From positions 30,110,811-30,174,810 of the forward strand of contig OX637403.1 in the NCBI GenBank assembly GCA_951799425.1: a DNA stretch of 64,000 nucleotides. Reading direction: 5' to 3'. This document shows, in pieces, positions 1-11,432 of the stretch; position 1 is the first letter of the stretch; the number at the start of each line of letters is the position of its first letter. The position numbers and the translations under genes are program-made. The notes below the pieces were generated by a model. That model made no database searches. It was not told the origin of the DNA and worked only from the letters and a program-made list of their open reading frames with translations. Source of the DNA: Ilex aquifolium. Lineage: Eukaryota > Streptophyta > Magnoliopsida > Aquifoliales > Aquifoliaceae.

Positions 1-2997
1 CGTTCTCTACCTTGTCCGGGAAGGTGGATCAAAGAAAGGTAGCTTACTTCTCTCTTGGACTGATGATAGCTTATGTAGTGGTTGGCCTTCCTATTAGAAT
101 GCCTGTGAGGATCGAACAGGGTCATGCTTGCAAAATGGTCTCGTCGGGCCATTTGTCATGGACCCAAACCATGGCCCATCCCATAATCTAGGATATGGGC
201 AATGGCACGGGCTAAGCCAGTCCGTGTATTGTTTCTTATTAAATAATCAAACTATACATTTATATTGGACTCTAACTTAACACAACTTGTTACTTTAACT
301 CATCAATTGTAATTTCACCATAAAATTTGAGTTTTGGATGGGTTTTCAAACAGAGCGGGCCATGCAGCAGGCAAGGTTACGAGTTGGCCCATGAACTCGA
401 ACACTATCGTAGCCCGGATAGGGTGGGTTACATTTCTAGGCCAGGCTACGCACGGCCTTTTTTAGGGTTGGTTTGCAGCCCACCACTGGCTAACCCGACC
501 TATGGATTGCCCTACCTACTAGGGTAATCCCAATTTGTAAACAGACCATCAATTGGATGATGTGAAATGTGCAATAAGATCACAAATCAACCAGCAAGAG
601 AATCCAAAGAATGGTACCTGATTGTTTGTGAAAGCACTTCTGATTTGTGGAGGGTCATTTAGATCAAGCAGACTAGCAGCAGTGCCACTAGGAACAACTT
701 TGTACCCTGCGGGATTACCCAACCTAGACCGCCGCGAAGGGTTAACCAAATGAAATTCCGATGGATCATAGAGCTTGAGCTTAATTTGCGCATCCTCCTC
801 CGTCATAGCCACATGCCTCTTTGCCTTGAAGTAGCTCTTCCTAGGTGACTCGCCCGGCAAAGTCTCTTCCTTCACAAGATTCACCTCGACAAACGAATTG
901 TTGAGGCCATCGATGTCCATGTCGAGGTGGAAGGTAATGAAGTGATCGTGAACTACACCGATGGCATTTTCCGATACAAGAGAACCTGATATCTCTTTGT
1001 TGACAGGAACTTGATACACATTTTCGTACGGTGTTCCTTTCACCATTAGCATTCCGGACAGCCCTACCTGTTGGGAGGTAATACATTTTAGCTGTCCAAG
1101 TCTAGTAAACATTCATCACAGCAGTGTTATCATCGACACATAATATCTTCATCTATTAATAAAAATTACCTTGACGGAGATCAAACCATCAGTTTGAAAT
1201 TCCCAGTCGAATATGTAGTCATAGTTTCCAACTGATGCCGCCATTCGAGCCACAAGCGTCACCTTCGGCCTCGATTCTCTTATCTACGCCAAATTTAAGA
1301 TCAAAATCATAGTTTGGATTTATAATTTGTTTGCTAATGTTCAAGGCAAAGTTCAGGTGTATGAATCGGTCCTTCAACTCATACACCATTTAAATCAGCA
1401 CTTGTGTTAATAGATTAATTAGCATGATTCCCTTCTGAATTGAAGGAAAAAACTCCAAATGCAAATCAGGATATATGAGTCCATTGTAAAGCTAGGGTTG
1501 TGTAAATAAGCCAATTTAGAGATGTTAATACAGGCAATTTGAGTTGGGTCATGATCAAGCTCAAAAAACTTGTTTACCCGGAAACAAGGATTGTTTCACT
1601 AGGTGGTACATGGGTGACCCAGTACATGAGTCTCTCTTCATTTTAAAGTACGAAAAGGAACAAATAAATGTAGAAAGACTGAACAAATTCAAGCATACCT
1701 CGAAACCATTTATAGGGAGTTCGGAGTGCCTCCAGCCAATATCCCCGGCATAGCGCTCGAAAATGCAAATCATGTTGGACTGAACAAAAGCCTTCCCATC
1801 AGCAGCAACAAAAAGCCCATCCATATAGTATGAGTACCTAGGACAATCATTGAGTGGCACAAGTGGCATGGCTGTCACACCTAGTCCATACTCCCCTGCA
1901 TCCATGTATGTTCTGAAGTACCAAGATTCATCTATGTCCATATATGGCACAAATAATTCTGAAGCAAAACCTTTGTACATCACACTCCTTAGCTCTCCGG
2001 TCACCGAGTCCCGTACCATGGCCCGGGAAATTATCATTCCGGCTCGTTGGTCGGGCTTGATGTGAAACACCCAATTGGCCCATTTCACCATATGCCCATC
2101 TTCTACTCGAAAGCTCGAACCGTTGGGCTGCTCTATTGAAATTGGATTGAGTGGCTCCATTTCCATAGGCTTGTCTTGTGCCATGTACTGATAATCCGTG
2201 TTGGTAGCTTTTGGAACCGGTATTCCTAGGCCCGTATCGGATATTTTCACCACCTCTCGCTTATCGATGTCCACGGTCACGGTGAGCCCCTCAATGGGCC
2301 TCATGTAGAAATTTGGTGTGCCTTGGCTAGAGTAACATTGGACCTTTATGATCCTTTTTCCTTCCTCATTAGGCCCATACCACCCTGCCGAAAGTGTGAT
2401 GCAAGATAAATCGGAATACGCAACTCCTCGTGCCATGATTGATTTATTGACCTCTTCATTGGACAATGTCACCTGTAAAGCAACCGAAATGTCGTCCATG
2501 GATAAGATCGGATAGCCCGAACCGGGATTGTTGTCATGGCTAATGACCCGGCCCAAACCCAAGTCCACGGTGAGAACATGAGTTTGGCCATTCAATAGCG
2601 CAATCACAGACGCTCTTCTAGGGGGAAGAGGGTCACCTTTTATCCATTCCAAAACCCAGGATTTATCGGGTTCATCCAGAGATAGAGAATGGATTGTTGG
2701 GAAGGTCCATGAGAAGGGTGCATAGGCGGAGAGGATGGCTCGAACTTTCTTGATTTCTGGTATGGTTAGTGGATCTAGAGGGTGCAGAGGGGTGTCTGTT
2801 GGGAGGTTCTTGGGCTGTGAAACTTGGGTCTCTAGGACTGAGCCTAACTGGGTCCTTCGGTTCTTGGAGGTGCACCAAGGGGTGGACTTGGTGCAGCCGA
2901 ATAGTCCCGGTTTGCTTGGAGTACACCATGGACGTGCAAAAATGAAAAGGGCTATGGAGAGGATGACAGACAGGCGAAGACATGAAATGGTTTCCAT
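1..2997 (-). CDS. Copper amine oxidase copy 1, 3'-partial (exons 1-3 of 5)
   Basis: Primary (copper/topaquinone) amine oxidase, which oxidises primary amines or polyamines to aldehyde, ammonia and H2O2. Exons read on the minus strand are 2997-1699, 1283-1170 and 1067-618, with GT-AG junctions and phase-0 introns; exons 4 and 5 lie left of the window. Exon 1 begins METISC, followed by a hydrophobic signal peptide ([12 protein letters not shown]), so the product is probably apoplastic. N2 and N3 domains follow, then the start of the catalytic domain with the putative catalytic-base Asp (YMDAGEYG) and a cysteine pair (NDCPR, MICIF). Exon 2 carries VGNYDY, whose first Tyr is the topaquinone precursor. 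Exon 3 carries copper ligands HDH and a DMDID metal site. No frameshift or stop is seen. Positions 1-617 are intron 3. Copies 2 and 3 are nearly identical. The substrate cannot be read from sequence. Confidence 0.93.
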
Positions 2998-2999
2998 GG

Positions 3000-3859
3000 C
3001 CTCTCTCTCTCTCTAGAGAGGCCACTTTTTTTTCTTTTATCACTAGAGAATTACAACACTCCTACTTAAAAGCAAAAGTGAGGTAGCCCCAATATAACCC
3101 ACACACACCCTAGGGCTATCTAGAGAGGCCACTGATACTTCAGCTTTTACTAAGAAAAAGGGTCTAGAAAATGACTAATATATAACCATTCAGTGGATCA
3201 GGGGCGACTGAAGTTAATTTGAGGTCTAAAACGAAAATATTAAACAGAAGTCTTTTTATTTCTAGTATTAATTTTAAAAAAAAATTATTGTTAATATTTT
3301 ATGTAAGAGAGAGACAAAAGAAGGATGTGTTAATATTATAGATTTGATTATAGGCCCAAATTATTGCAATAAAAATTTTGATTGGATTTAATTTTTTGGG
3401 GCTTTTTTGGAGGGCTTAAAATTTAATAGATTTAATTTTTTTTTTTGTGGGTTAGAGATGTACCTAAAATTTGGGACCTAAAACCCATATTTTTTCCGTA
3501 CTGTTGGGCCAGGACCTATGCACTTGTAATTTGGGGAATGAGTTACCCATTAAAAAAAGTTGTTGAGGAGCAATGTAATATTAACTAAATTTTTTGTCCC
3601 AAATGATGTTACATGCAACTTTCACAATCACATAATTAAGTTTCTTTAATATTTAATAATGAATTATGCCGACATACAATATAATCTGACAGTTTCGTTA
3701 ACATAATCTTTTGGCAATTCAGTTATAAATTTTAAAAAGATGATGTCATAATGTGTTGGAACTATGAAAAAGACAATCATGTATATATTATAGTCAGGTT
3801 CATGCACTACATTATTTAAGGTTATTTTCGAGAATTGAATGGTCTATTGTCGATATATT
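3000..3859. other. CuAO copy 1 upstream flank
   Basis: No gene seen. It holds a short CT-rich leader next to the ATG, a 93-bp SINE-like insertion (3026-3118), and AT-rich sequence matching 49870-51230 in unit III and parts of 38330-38780 in unit II. Unit III has about 170 extra bases near 50195-50385 relative to this copy. Confidence 0.6.
3026..3118 (-). mobile_element. SINE-like retroposon fragment upstream of CuAO copy 1
   Basis: A 93-bp insertion starting with a T-rich run on the plus strand (A-tail on the minus strand), flanked by a 14-bp direct repeat TCTAGAGAGGCCAC at 3012-3025 and 3119-3132. Copy 2 has the uninterrupted site at about 28380-28395. The sequence resembles the longer retroposon at 50940-51164 (GATAGC, TG-rich run, TTTTAAGT block, A-tail), so it looks like a 5'-truncated member. 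It begins under 30 bp from the start codon and contains a TATA-like GGTTATATTGG on the gene strand. Confidence 0.7.
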
Positions 3860-4591
3860 TGACGGAGCTTTAGGTGGCTCAGCAGTCCCGAGTTGACACG
3901 TGGATAATTATAGCCTTATAGAGCTCAAAAGACGCCGGAAGAAGGAGTCGAGTAGTAATGACCTAGAGGAGCCGAGAATAACCGATTGAACCCAGCATTA
4001 AAGAGGACATGACTGCTTATTAATGACGACTTGAATGACTGTGAGAGGGCTATTAATGAGTCTCTGTGTCCTCGAGACCCACAGAGACAGTCATCATTAC
4101 AAAGCATTAATGGCTATTGCGCCGACCCGATGTTATCGGGAAACCCCAAGGTTCTTGTTCCCTAGCAGTAGACACTCATGAATAGGTGTTTAGCATCGAT
4201 TAGATGTATTTAATGACTGGGGATAGAGTCATAAACGCTCGGCATACCCCAAGTTATCGTCCGATCGCCCGAGTAAATCAGTCATGAGAATCTAAGGAGA
4301 AAACACTCATTATGCATAGATAAGAGTGCGAGCCATTAAATGTTGAGAGGAGACTCAAAGCTCCTGCACTCATTGCTAGCCATGTATAAATGCCCTTCAG
4401 AAAGATGAACAAATGTACGCAAAACGAAATCGAGAAAATACATTGTGCACATGCCTCTAATGCCGACTAACTTAAGCTTTGGAAGGGATTAGTTGGGTGT
4501 TTACCCGACCCCTTTCCTAATCCTTTGATTGTTTCAGGTTCATCATTCAGCGGGTCGTTATCTTTATTAATTGCAGGAATTCATCCTTGCA
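3860..4591 (+). mobile_element. Solo LTR, family 1, unit I
   Basis: A 732-bp element starting TGACGGAG and ending CTTGCA, flanked by 5-bp repeats ATATT (3855-3859) and ATACT (4592-4596). Near its right end it has a TATA-like TGTATAAATG and a Ty3/gypsy-type segment (TTACCCGACCCCTTTCC) followed by TTTCAG. Copies occur at 51235-51951 in the same site and at 38783-39504 in a different site. No internal retrotransposon domain adjoins it. Confidence 0.8.
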
Positions 4592-4803
4592 ATACTCATA
4601 TAGTTTCACATTAGAGAAATTACTTTTATTATTTTTTTGGGTCAATGGAGAAATTAAAGATAGAATACAGATAAAAAATTAAAGATAGAAATGACATGAA
4701 TTCATTTCACATGTTGACGAAGATATCAAGATGTAATTATATGATACTGTGTACAGTTGTTCAAACAGGCCCAAGTTAAATTTATTCATATCAAAAGCAA
4801 ATG

Positions 4804-4842
4804 TAACTGGGTCCTTTGGTTCTTGGAGGTGCACCAAGGGAT
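4804..4842 (-). pseudogene. CuAO exon-1 relic A, right-hand part (split by CACTA element)
   Basis: Matches CuAO exon 1 around TTCTTGGAGGTGCACC. It continues at 17875-17977 after the CACTA insertion, and the join is marked by a duplicated GAT. On the outer side the sequence is not CuAO but a short block that recurs with every relic. Confidence 0.75.
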
Positions 4843-5149
4843 CACTACAAGAAAAAAGGGGTTTTGTGACAAATTTTTTACGGCGAATGTGTTCGCCGTC
4901 ACAAAAGATGTATTTGAGACAATTGTTTGTGGCGGCTGTATTTGTCGTCACAAAAAGCATGTTTGTGTTAATATTTGTGGCAGTTATTTTTTCTGCCGTA
5001 AATAGTGTCATAAACTCAAAAAAAAAATATATATTTGAGACAGCTGTTTTTCCTGCCTTAAATAATATTTATAAATTCAAAAGAATTTTTTATATTTATG
5101 GCAGCTATTTTTCCCGTCGTATATAATACTAGTAATTGCCCGTGCCTGA

Positions 5150-6640
5150 AGGCACGGTGTAACGAAAAATTAGATTAAAACTTGAAAAATACTACACTCT
5201 TTGTAACTTAAAACAACATGTCAATAGAACTTACAATCAGACATAACAATCATCATAATTCACCATACCACCACAATAATTAATACATACTCAATCATCA
5301 ACACATATTCAACCACCAAAACATCAAGCTAATCCTTACTAATTTCAAGAAATTTCGGCAAAATTTCCTTTAAAAATAGAAGCACAAAAAAATCTAAACC
5401 TATCTACAAAACTTACAATCATCAATAACAATCATCATGATACACCATATCACCACAATCATCAACACATACCCAACCACCAAAACAATCATCATTTCAT
5501 ACCCAAAATCATCACAACCATGTATAATTAGTTAACTTTACAAAAGACGGAACACAAAAAATACATCTTCTTTATAGCTTACACCAAATATCCTTCAATG
5601 TATACCTGAAAATATTTGAAATATAAAAATTATCGAAACATGTGAGGCAAAATAAAACAATTGTAAATCCGAAACATAAGACCTCTTACTTTTTTCGTTA
5701 GTTGGATTCAACATAATTATTGTCATCAATTCCACTGAATTATCTAAAAAACAAATGAACACACACATTTGTATGTAGCCGGGGGGGGGGGGGGGGGGAT
5801 GATTTAGATTAATATAGGTAAGAATTTAGAAAGATTGTAACAAATTACCAATTTATTTAAGAAAAGATATGGAGTGTAGAAAAGACTTACAATCAAATAA
5901 GTCTTTCTCAGTAGCATTTAAACAAATGATTAATTTGCCTAATGATTTCAATCATAAATCTTTATTGGTGGCAGTATAATGGTGTGTGAAGTGCGAGTGT
6001 TTGATTGGTTACAGTTGTGTGTGTGAGTTCAATGTGCGAGTGGTTGATTGGTTACAGTTGTGTGTGTGTTTGTGTTTGTGCATGTATTGTGCGTGTGTTG
6101 TTTGTATGCATGAGAAGTAGAGAAATATAGAGATCCTCATTAAGAGAGGCTTTGACACCTGGACAATTGTTTGATCAGTGATGCGTTAGTGCATGTCGGT
6201 ATTGGATTGCAGATCGTTTGAGTTTTCTCAGAGATAATGTCATCTTTCAATAACTCTCCTAAATTTCCTCTTCATCCCCTTAAACCTTCTCTTCATCACT
6301 ATCCTTAATGTCCTCGTATCAATACGAACGTATTTTGCCCAATTGGGAGAATACATAACCACCTAAATTATTCACATAAACAATAAAATTAACACAATAT
6401 ATATATTGCCACCAATCCTAAAGTTATTTTGATGCAGTGATGTAAGAGTAGATTTACCTGATTACGCCGGCCCCATCCACAAAGGTCCATTGTATATACT
6501 CTATCGTTCTCTTTGACAAATTCACTCCAATCCTACAAAGAATGAATCTCATTGTAAAATTAAAAGTTGGAATGTTGAAAAGATTACATAATTCAATAGA
6601 AATAAACTTGTTTAAACTATACCATTTATTTGTAAGAATC
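5150..6640. other. Helitron 3' region, noncoding
   Basis: AT-rich, with no credible ORF. It contains CCA/ATCA-rich low-complexity DNA near 5240-5520, a run of about 18 G at 5781-5798, and a TG-rich stretch at 5990-6100 with a repeated GTTTGATTGGTTACAGTT block. Confidence 0.6.
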
Positions 6641-9600
6641 TTATAACAAAACTTCTGGGTAAACAATATTTGTGGTGCAATTCGACCCATCTTCCGGAAG
6701 GAGGACACTAATACGATCTGAAGATGTGCATCTAGATAGTGCCACATAAAGGTGCCCATGACTAAAAACAGGTGTCCGCAAATCAATTCCAACGAACTTG
6801 ACAGATTGTCCTTGGGCTTTATTGATTGTCATAGCATAAGTTAACCGGACAGGAAACTGACGTCTTGTCATTCGAAAAGGCAAGTCCAAAGATGTTGGTG
6901 TCAATGATATTCTCAGAATGAAGACTAAATTGCCAATTTTATCTCCATTTAATATCTGAGCTTCGATTACCCTTGAGGCACATCTAACAACCATCAATCG
7001 CGTGCCATTACAAAATCCATCTTTCGGAGGAATATTTCGCAACAACATTATTGGACATCCAACTTTCAACTCCAATCTAAACGGTGGCAACCCTGAAGGA
7101 TTCAGCGAGTTTAAGTACTCATTAGGATATCTATTCCTAATGGTACGGTCAAGTTCATCACCTTCAGACATTTTATCTGCAGCTAAAAAAGTAATTGTCT
7201 CTCCCGGAGTAATATTCAGTGCTGCAGCATTTATATCACTGACGTCGTCATTGCGAGCAGATAAAATTGTACGTTCAGTGAGAAAGGTCGGAGTTACTAT
7301 ACCAACCACATCCAATTGTGGATAGATTCTAAATATCAATTCATTTAGATTGTGACACCGGTTTATTGTAGATGGAAGTTGCACAATTTCTTGTGGATTG
7401 GTCCCAATCTAAAAAATGAAAGTATAATCAGTCACAAAATGAAATTTAATGCAAAGTCATGCTATAAAATTCAATTCAAGTTGGAATGGAATATTGCCTC
7501 CATCAAGAATTTAGCAAAATTAGTATTTCGAACGTCTGTGCGAGTTAATCGCATGTTTAAACCTAGAGTCAAAACACATATATCTTTCCATAGCAAAGAC
7601 CGTCTCAATGATGCACCCACAATTTGCTCGCGAACGCCTTTAGGAATAACAGGCAAGATTTGTCGAAAATCTCCACCTAAGACAACAGTGATACCCCCAA
7701 AAGGTCTTTTATCATCTCTGATATCTTGAAGTGTGCGATCAACTGCCTCAACACAGTATCGATGTTGCATAGGAACTTCATCCCATATTATCAGTTTTGT
7801 TTTTCTAAACAATTCGGCATGCATTGATTGTTTAGTGAACCCACATATCGAATTCTCTAGGGTTTCCAAAGGAATACAAAATGTAGAATGTGCAGTGCGC
7901 CCCCCTACCAATAACAACGATGCAATACCGGATGAAGCCACAGTAACAACAACATGTCCATAGCTACGCAATTTGGTTGCAATGGTATTGTACAAAAACG
8001 TTTTTCCCGTCCCAGCACCTCCACTCAAAAAGAAGGTAGTTGCTATGTTTTCACATGCTGATGATGTGACAGCAGTATAAGCAGCTAGTTGTGCATCATT
8101 AAGGCCTTCAACATTAATTTGTGCATCAGACTGTTGTGCTTCATTCTGAAGTTGTTGGTGTTCAAACAGTAATCTATTTCCAACTATTGCATTCCAATTT
8201 CCAATTGGTTGTGGCATGGGTGGAAAGTCAACTAAACTCTTCCCTGACTCATGGAGCAATTGATTCATCAAATATAAACCATAATCTTCAATTTGATCAT
8301 CAGTTGGATTCACAATACCAAACATAGTACGAATCCTGTGTGCTAAATCATCACATATATGTGCTGAGAATTGCATCCACAATTCAAATGGATGCAACGG
8401 AAAGCATTCCGTTAGAATTATAGCAAATAGTCTCCTTAATTGGTATCCCGTTCTCATAATTGCAGCCTCTTGAAGACATTGTATCCATTCTTCATCATCT
8501 TCAAGAAGTCTTCTTGCAACACATGCTGACTTGAATGTATCATGCATAACATTATTTACCGTGCGTAGCCAATCAAATGAAGTAGGTCCTCTAACAACAG
8601 TTAGAAGCAAACGCAAATAAAATCGCTCACCTGAATTTGGGCTAGCAAAGTACATTCTACCAATTACATAACCCTTTTGTCTTGGAGTCCATTTATTGAT
8701 GGACTTGTTCCAAACAAATTTTTGTGGAAATTCCTGATAAGTTAATGCACGTGCAGATTCATTTGCAGCGCAACAATAAAAAAAGCCAGTTAGAGTTGTT
8801 TCTTGATTTGCACCTTTAGAAAGGATTGTATCAAAAGATTCAGCAGGGTTAAAGACCACACGATGCATCCCAGGCAAATGAAGTGCCAATCTTACAACCG
8901 ACGGAATCTCTTCATGTAAAGGATTACCAAACAATCGCCACGCAGCTTCTGGAGGTCCAATATACCTAGCATCAAGATATTGTTGGATCTCATTAATTCC
9001 TCCAAGTACCATTGTTGCGCGATCATGTCCTTTATAAATATACTTGTGAATGCATTTTACACATCTGATTCCCGCACAAACTTCAACATTGATATGACAG
9101 TTAAACATCCTTGATAAATACGGATTATGTGGTACAACATCTCGATTATCAATTTCTTGCCCCCTCACGATGTACTTCTGACCAGTATTACGACGACGAT
9201 AGACAGGATATCCATCAGAGTCCATGCTTGTTGATTCCACAAATGCTCGAGGGTACCGCTTGATACATACCCCATTTTCCATACATGGTGCTTGTGGATT
9301 TCGAGCACCACATGGTCCGTGTACCATACAACCTATGATTGTTTCAAAAAGCAATGGGTCAGTTTGACAATCCGGAAATTCAGCACACACTACTTTGTCC
9401 ACTTGAGCACATGTTTGAATTTTATCTGACCCATTAAGGAATAAAAGTGCATGCATATGCGGTAACCCCCTTTTTTGGAATTCAATTGTAAAAACATGCG
9501 CTACTTTTCTACCAAAGACATTTTTTGTTTCTATCTCCTTCATCAAAAAATTTCGCTTCAACTCAAAAACACGGGCCACTAAATCAGGACGGTCAGTTGG

Positions 9601-11382
9601 GGTTTGATTTGTCCACGAAGCTTCGATTGATTCAACTTGTAGTATGTCAACCGATTTTGTTCAGTAGCGGCCCAAGCATCTACTACAAATTCCTGAAATA
9701 CTTTTTCAGCTCTCAAAATTGTTGAATACTCAGTGTCACGTTGGAACATACGATAACTGTAATATTGCAATTGTGTCAGTCGAGTAGATGAAGGTCCACC
9801 TTGACAAACGTTCCACTGTTTCAAATCTGGATTCCATCCTAACTCACCATAAGGGAACAATACCACATAATGCAATGACAAATAAGCCGGATGACACTCA
9901 TTAATTTGCATCAACCCATTATCTCCTCTCAAATGTAACACAATATCTCTCATTCCACTTGATTCAGTTCCATCTCCCGATAATATTACCGCAATCTCAT
10001 CTGTTGTTGGGAGATTATATCGACGCCGGTCTGTTACAAAACTGTAGTGAAGATAGGCTGGTAAATTCACCCCCGTCAATTCCAATTCACTTAAAATTGT
10101 GTGAGCCTGCCGAAATTTCATAGGAAATGGATTTACTTGCAATAAACAATCTTGTATGGTTTTCAAAACATCTCTTATCAAGTTAGGATTTCTGTTGCTG
10201 CGAACATCTAAAGCTGAATTAGGATCATAAATGTACAATTGTGAGTAAATTGGTTCACACCCTGGCTGTGGCATAAGCGATCATGTTCGATGGCGTAATT
10301 CTCCATGGATAGTGAATGTTCTAGGCCCCCTCCCAACAGTTAATCTGTCATCCAAAGTAGCACCAAGACTCGTAAACGCATTAGCTGCATTATACTCTCG
10401 TGTGTGCTGACGAAACAATTTTGCTTGTTCATCATTGTCGTCATACAATGCTTTAAGTATTAAAGGAGGTGCAATAAGTGGAGGTTGTCTAATCTTTCCT
10501 TGTAAACAACATTTACCAAAAAGAGGATTTGATACAGATGATTTTGTTAATTTTTCAGCAAGCCAGTGCAAGGCAGAACAATGAGGACATATTCGATTCA
10601 TCAAGCCGAGGAAATGACGATCTGGAATTTCATGCCTTCGAGGATTAAGTGCAACATCCATAGCTACACCTTCTTCTACTGTGTAGGCACTACAGTTAAA
10701 ATTTAGATGTCATACAATTTGATTGTATAAATTGAACACAAACTTAAAAGAAGAACATAAATAAGACAGCAAGAGTGAGAATAAGAAATTAAACTTATAA
10801 CGAACACCTGGTGCCTTCATTCTGATTACGCATTTGTTGGAACATGTTTGTCATATATGATGCCCCTGGGGAACATGAGGAGAATTGTTCCAAGACTGTT
10901 GTTGTGCTTTTGTCTAGGTTTTGAGGAGGCAAGTCTTGGAGCATGGTAATCACAGACGACACCCTTGAAATATTTGTTGGTGTGCCTTCTTCAAGATTTT
11001 AAGGAGGATTTTCTTGATTCATGATGGCCACAGACAACCACCGTGAAACAGTTGTTGTGGTGTCTTCATTAAGATTTTGGAGCAAGGTGGTTGACGATGA
11101 CTCTAAAACATTTGTTGTCACTATACTGTCTGTTACAGTATGAGAAATTTCGGTAGGCAAAATCATTGGTTGAAGGCGGGACCTTTTATTTGATTCTTGT
11201 TCTAGGCATGCTCTGCGACGACGACTCGGTGGTAAAGAAGGAAAAAATCTAGGCTGAACGGGGGCACAATGTCTTGATTGCTCTTTTTCGTGACATGCAA
11301 GTTGGCCCAATTGACGTTTGGAGCACTCATTTTTTTTCCTAGCATAATGCATTTCTGGAGCAAGCCTTGCACATTGCGGCAA
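6641..11382 (-). pseudogene. Helitron RepHel (rolling-circle initiator plus Pif1-type helicase), decayed
   Basis: Replication-initiator/helicase that mobilises Helitrons. An N-terminal exon (11382-10808) has a basic region PSRRRRACLEQES. The next exon starts at 10689 (AYTVEEGVAMDVALNPRR). Helitron-like N domain follows, with Rep motif [10 protein letters not shown] and tyrosine region [11 protein letters not shown]. Pif1 helicase motifs are [33 protein letters not shown] and HLYVALSRC. The reading frame ends at 6641 after NIVYPEVLL. Damage: TAA at 10999-11001, TGA at 10281-10283, and a frame break at 9579-9620 where KLRG meets [13 protein letters not shown], missing the several tens of residues that normally carry the FTCNP-type Rep motif. 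A probable 89-nt GC-AG intron (7409-7497) joins FLME to IGTNPQE. The start is uncertain. Unlikely to give active protein. Confidence 0.88.
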
Positions 11383-11432
11383 GTTTGATTTTGATATAAC
11401 ATTATAGTTTGGTGCCTAAACCACAAACTCAT

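Noticed and set aside
841-1086. Second minus-strand frame inside CuAO exon 3
   Set aside because: Out-of-frame shadow; the real frame carries the HDH copper site and fits the splice junctions.
1850-2065. Plus-strand frames opposite CuAO exon 1 (also 27200, 48722, 2735, 28085, 49607)
   Set aside because: Antisense shadows of the strongly constrained CuAO exon; they repeat only because the gene does.
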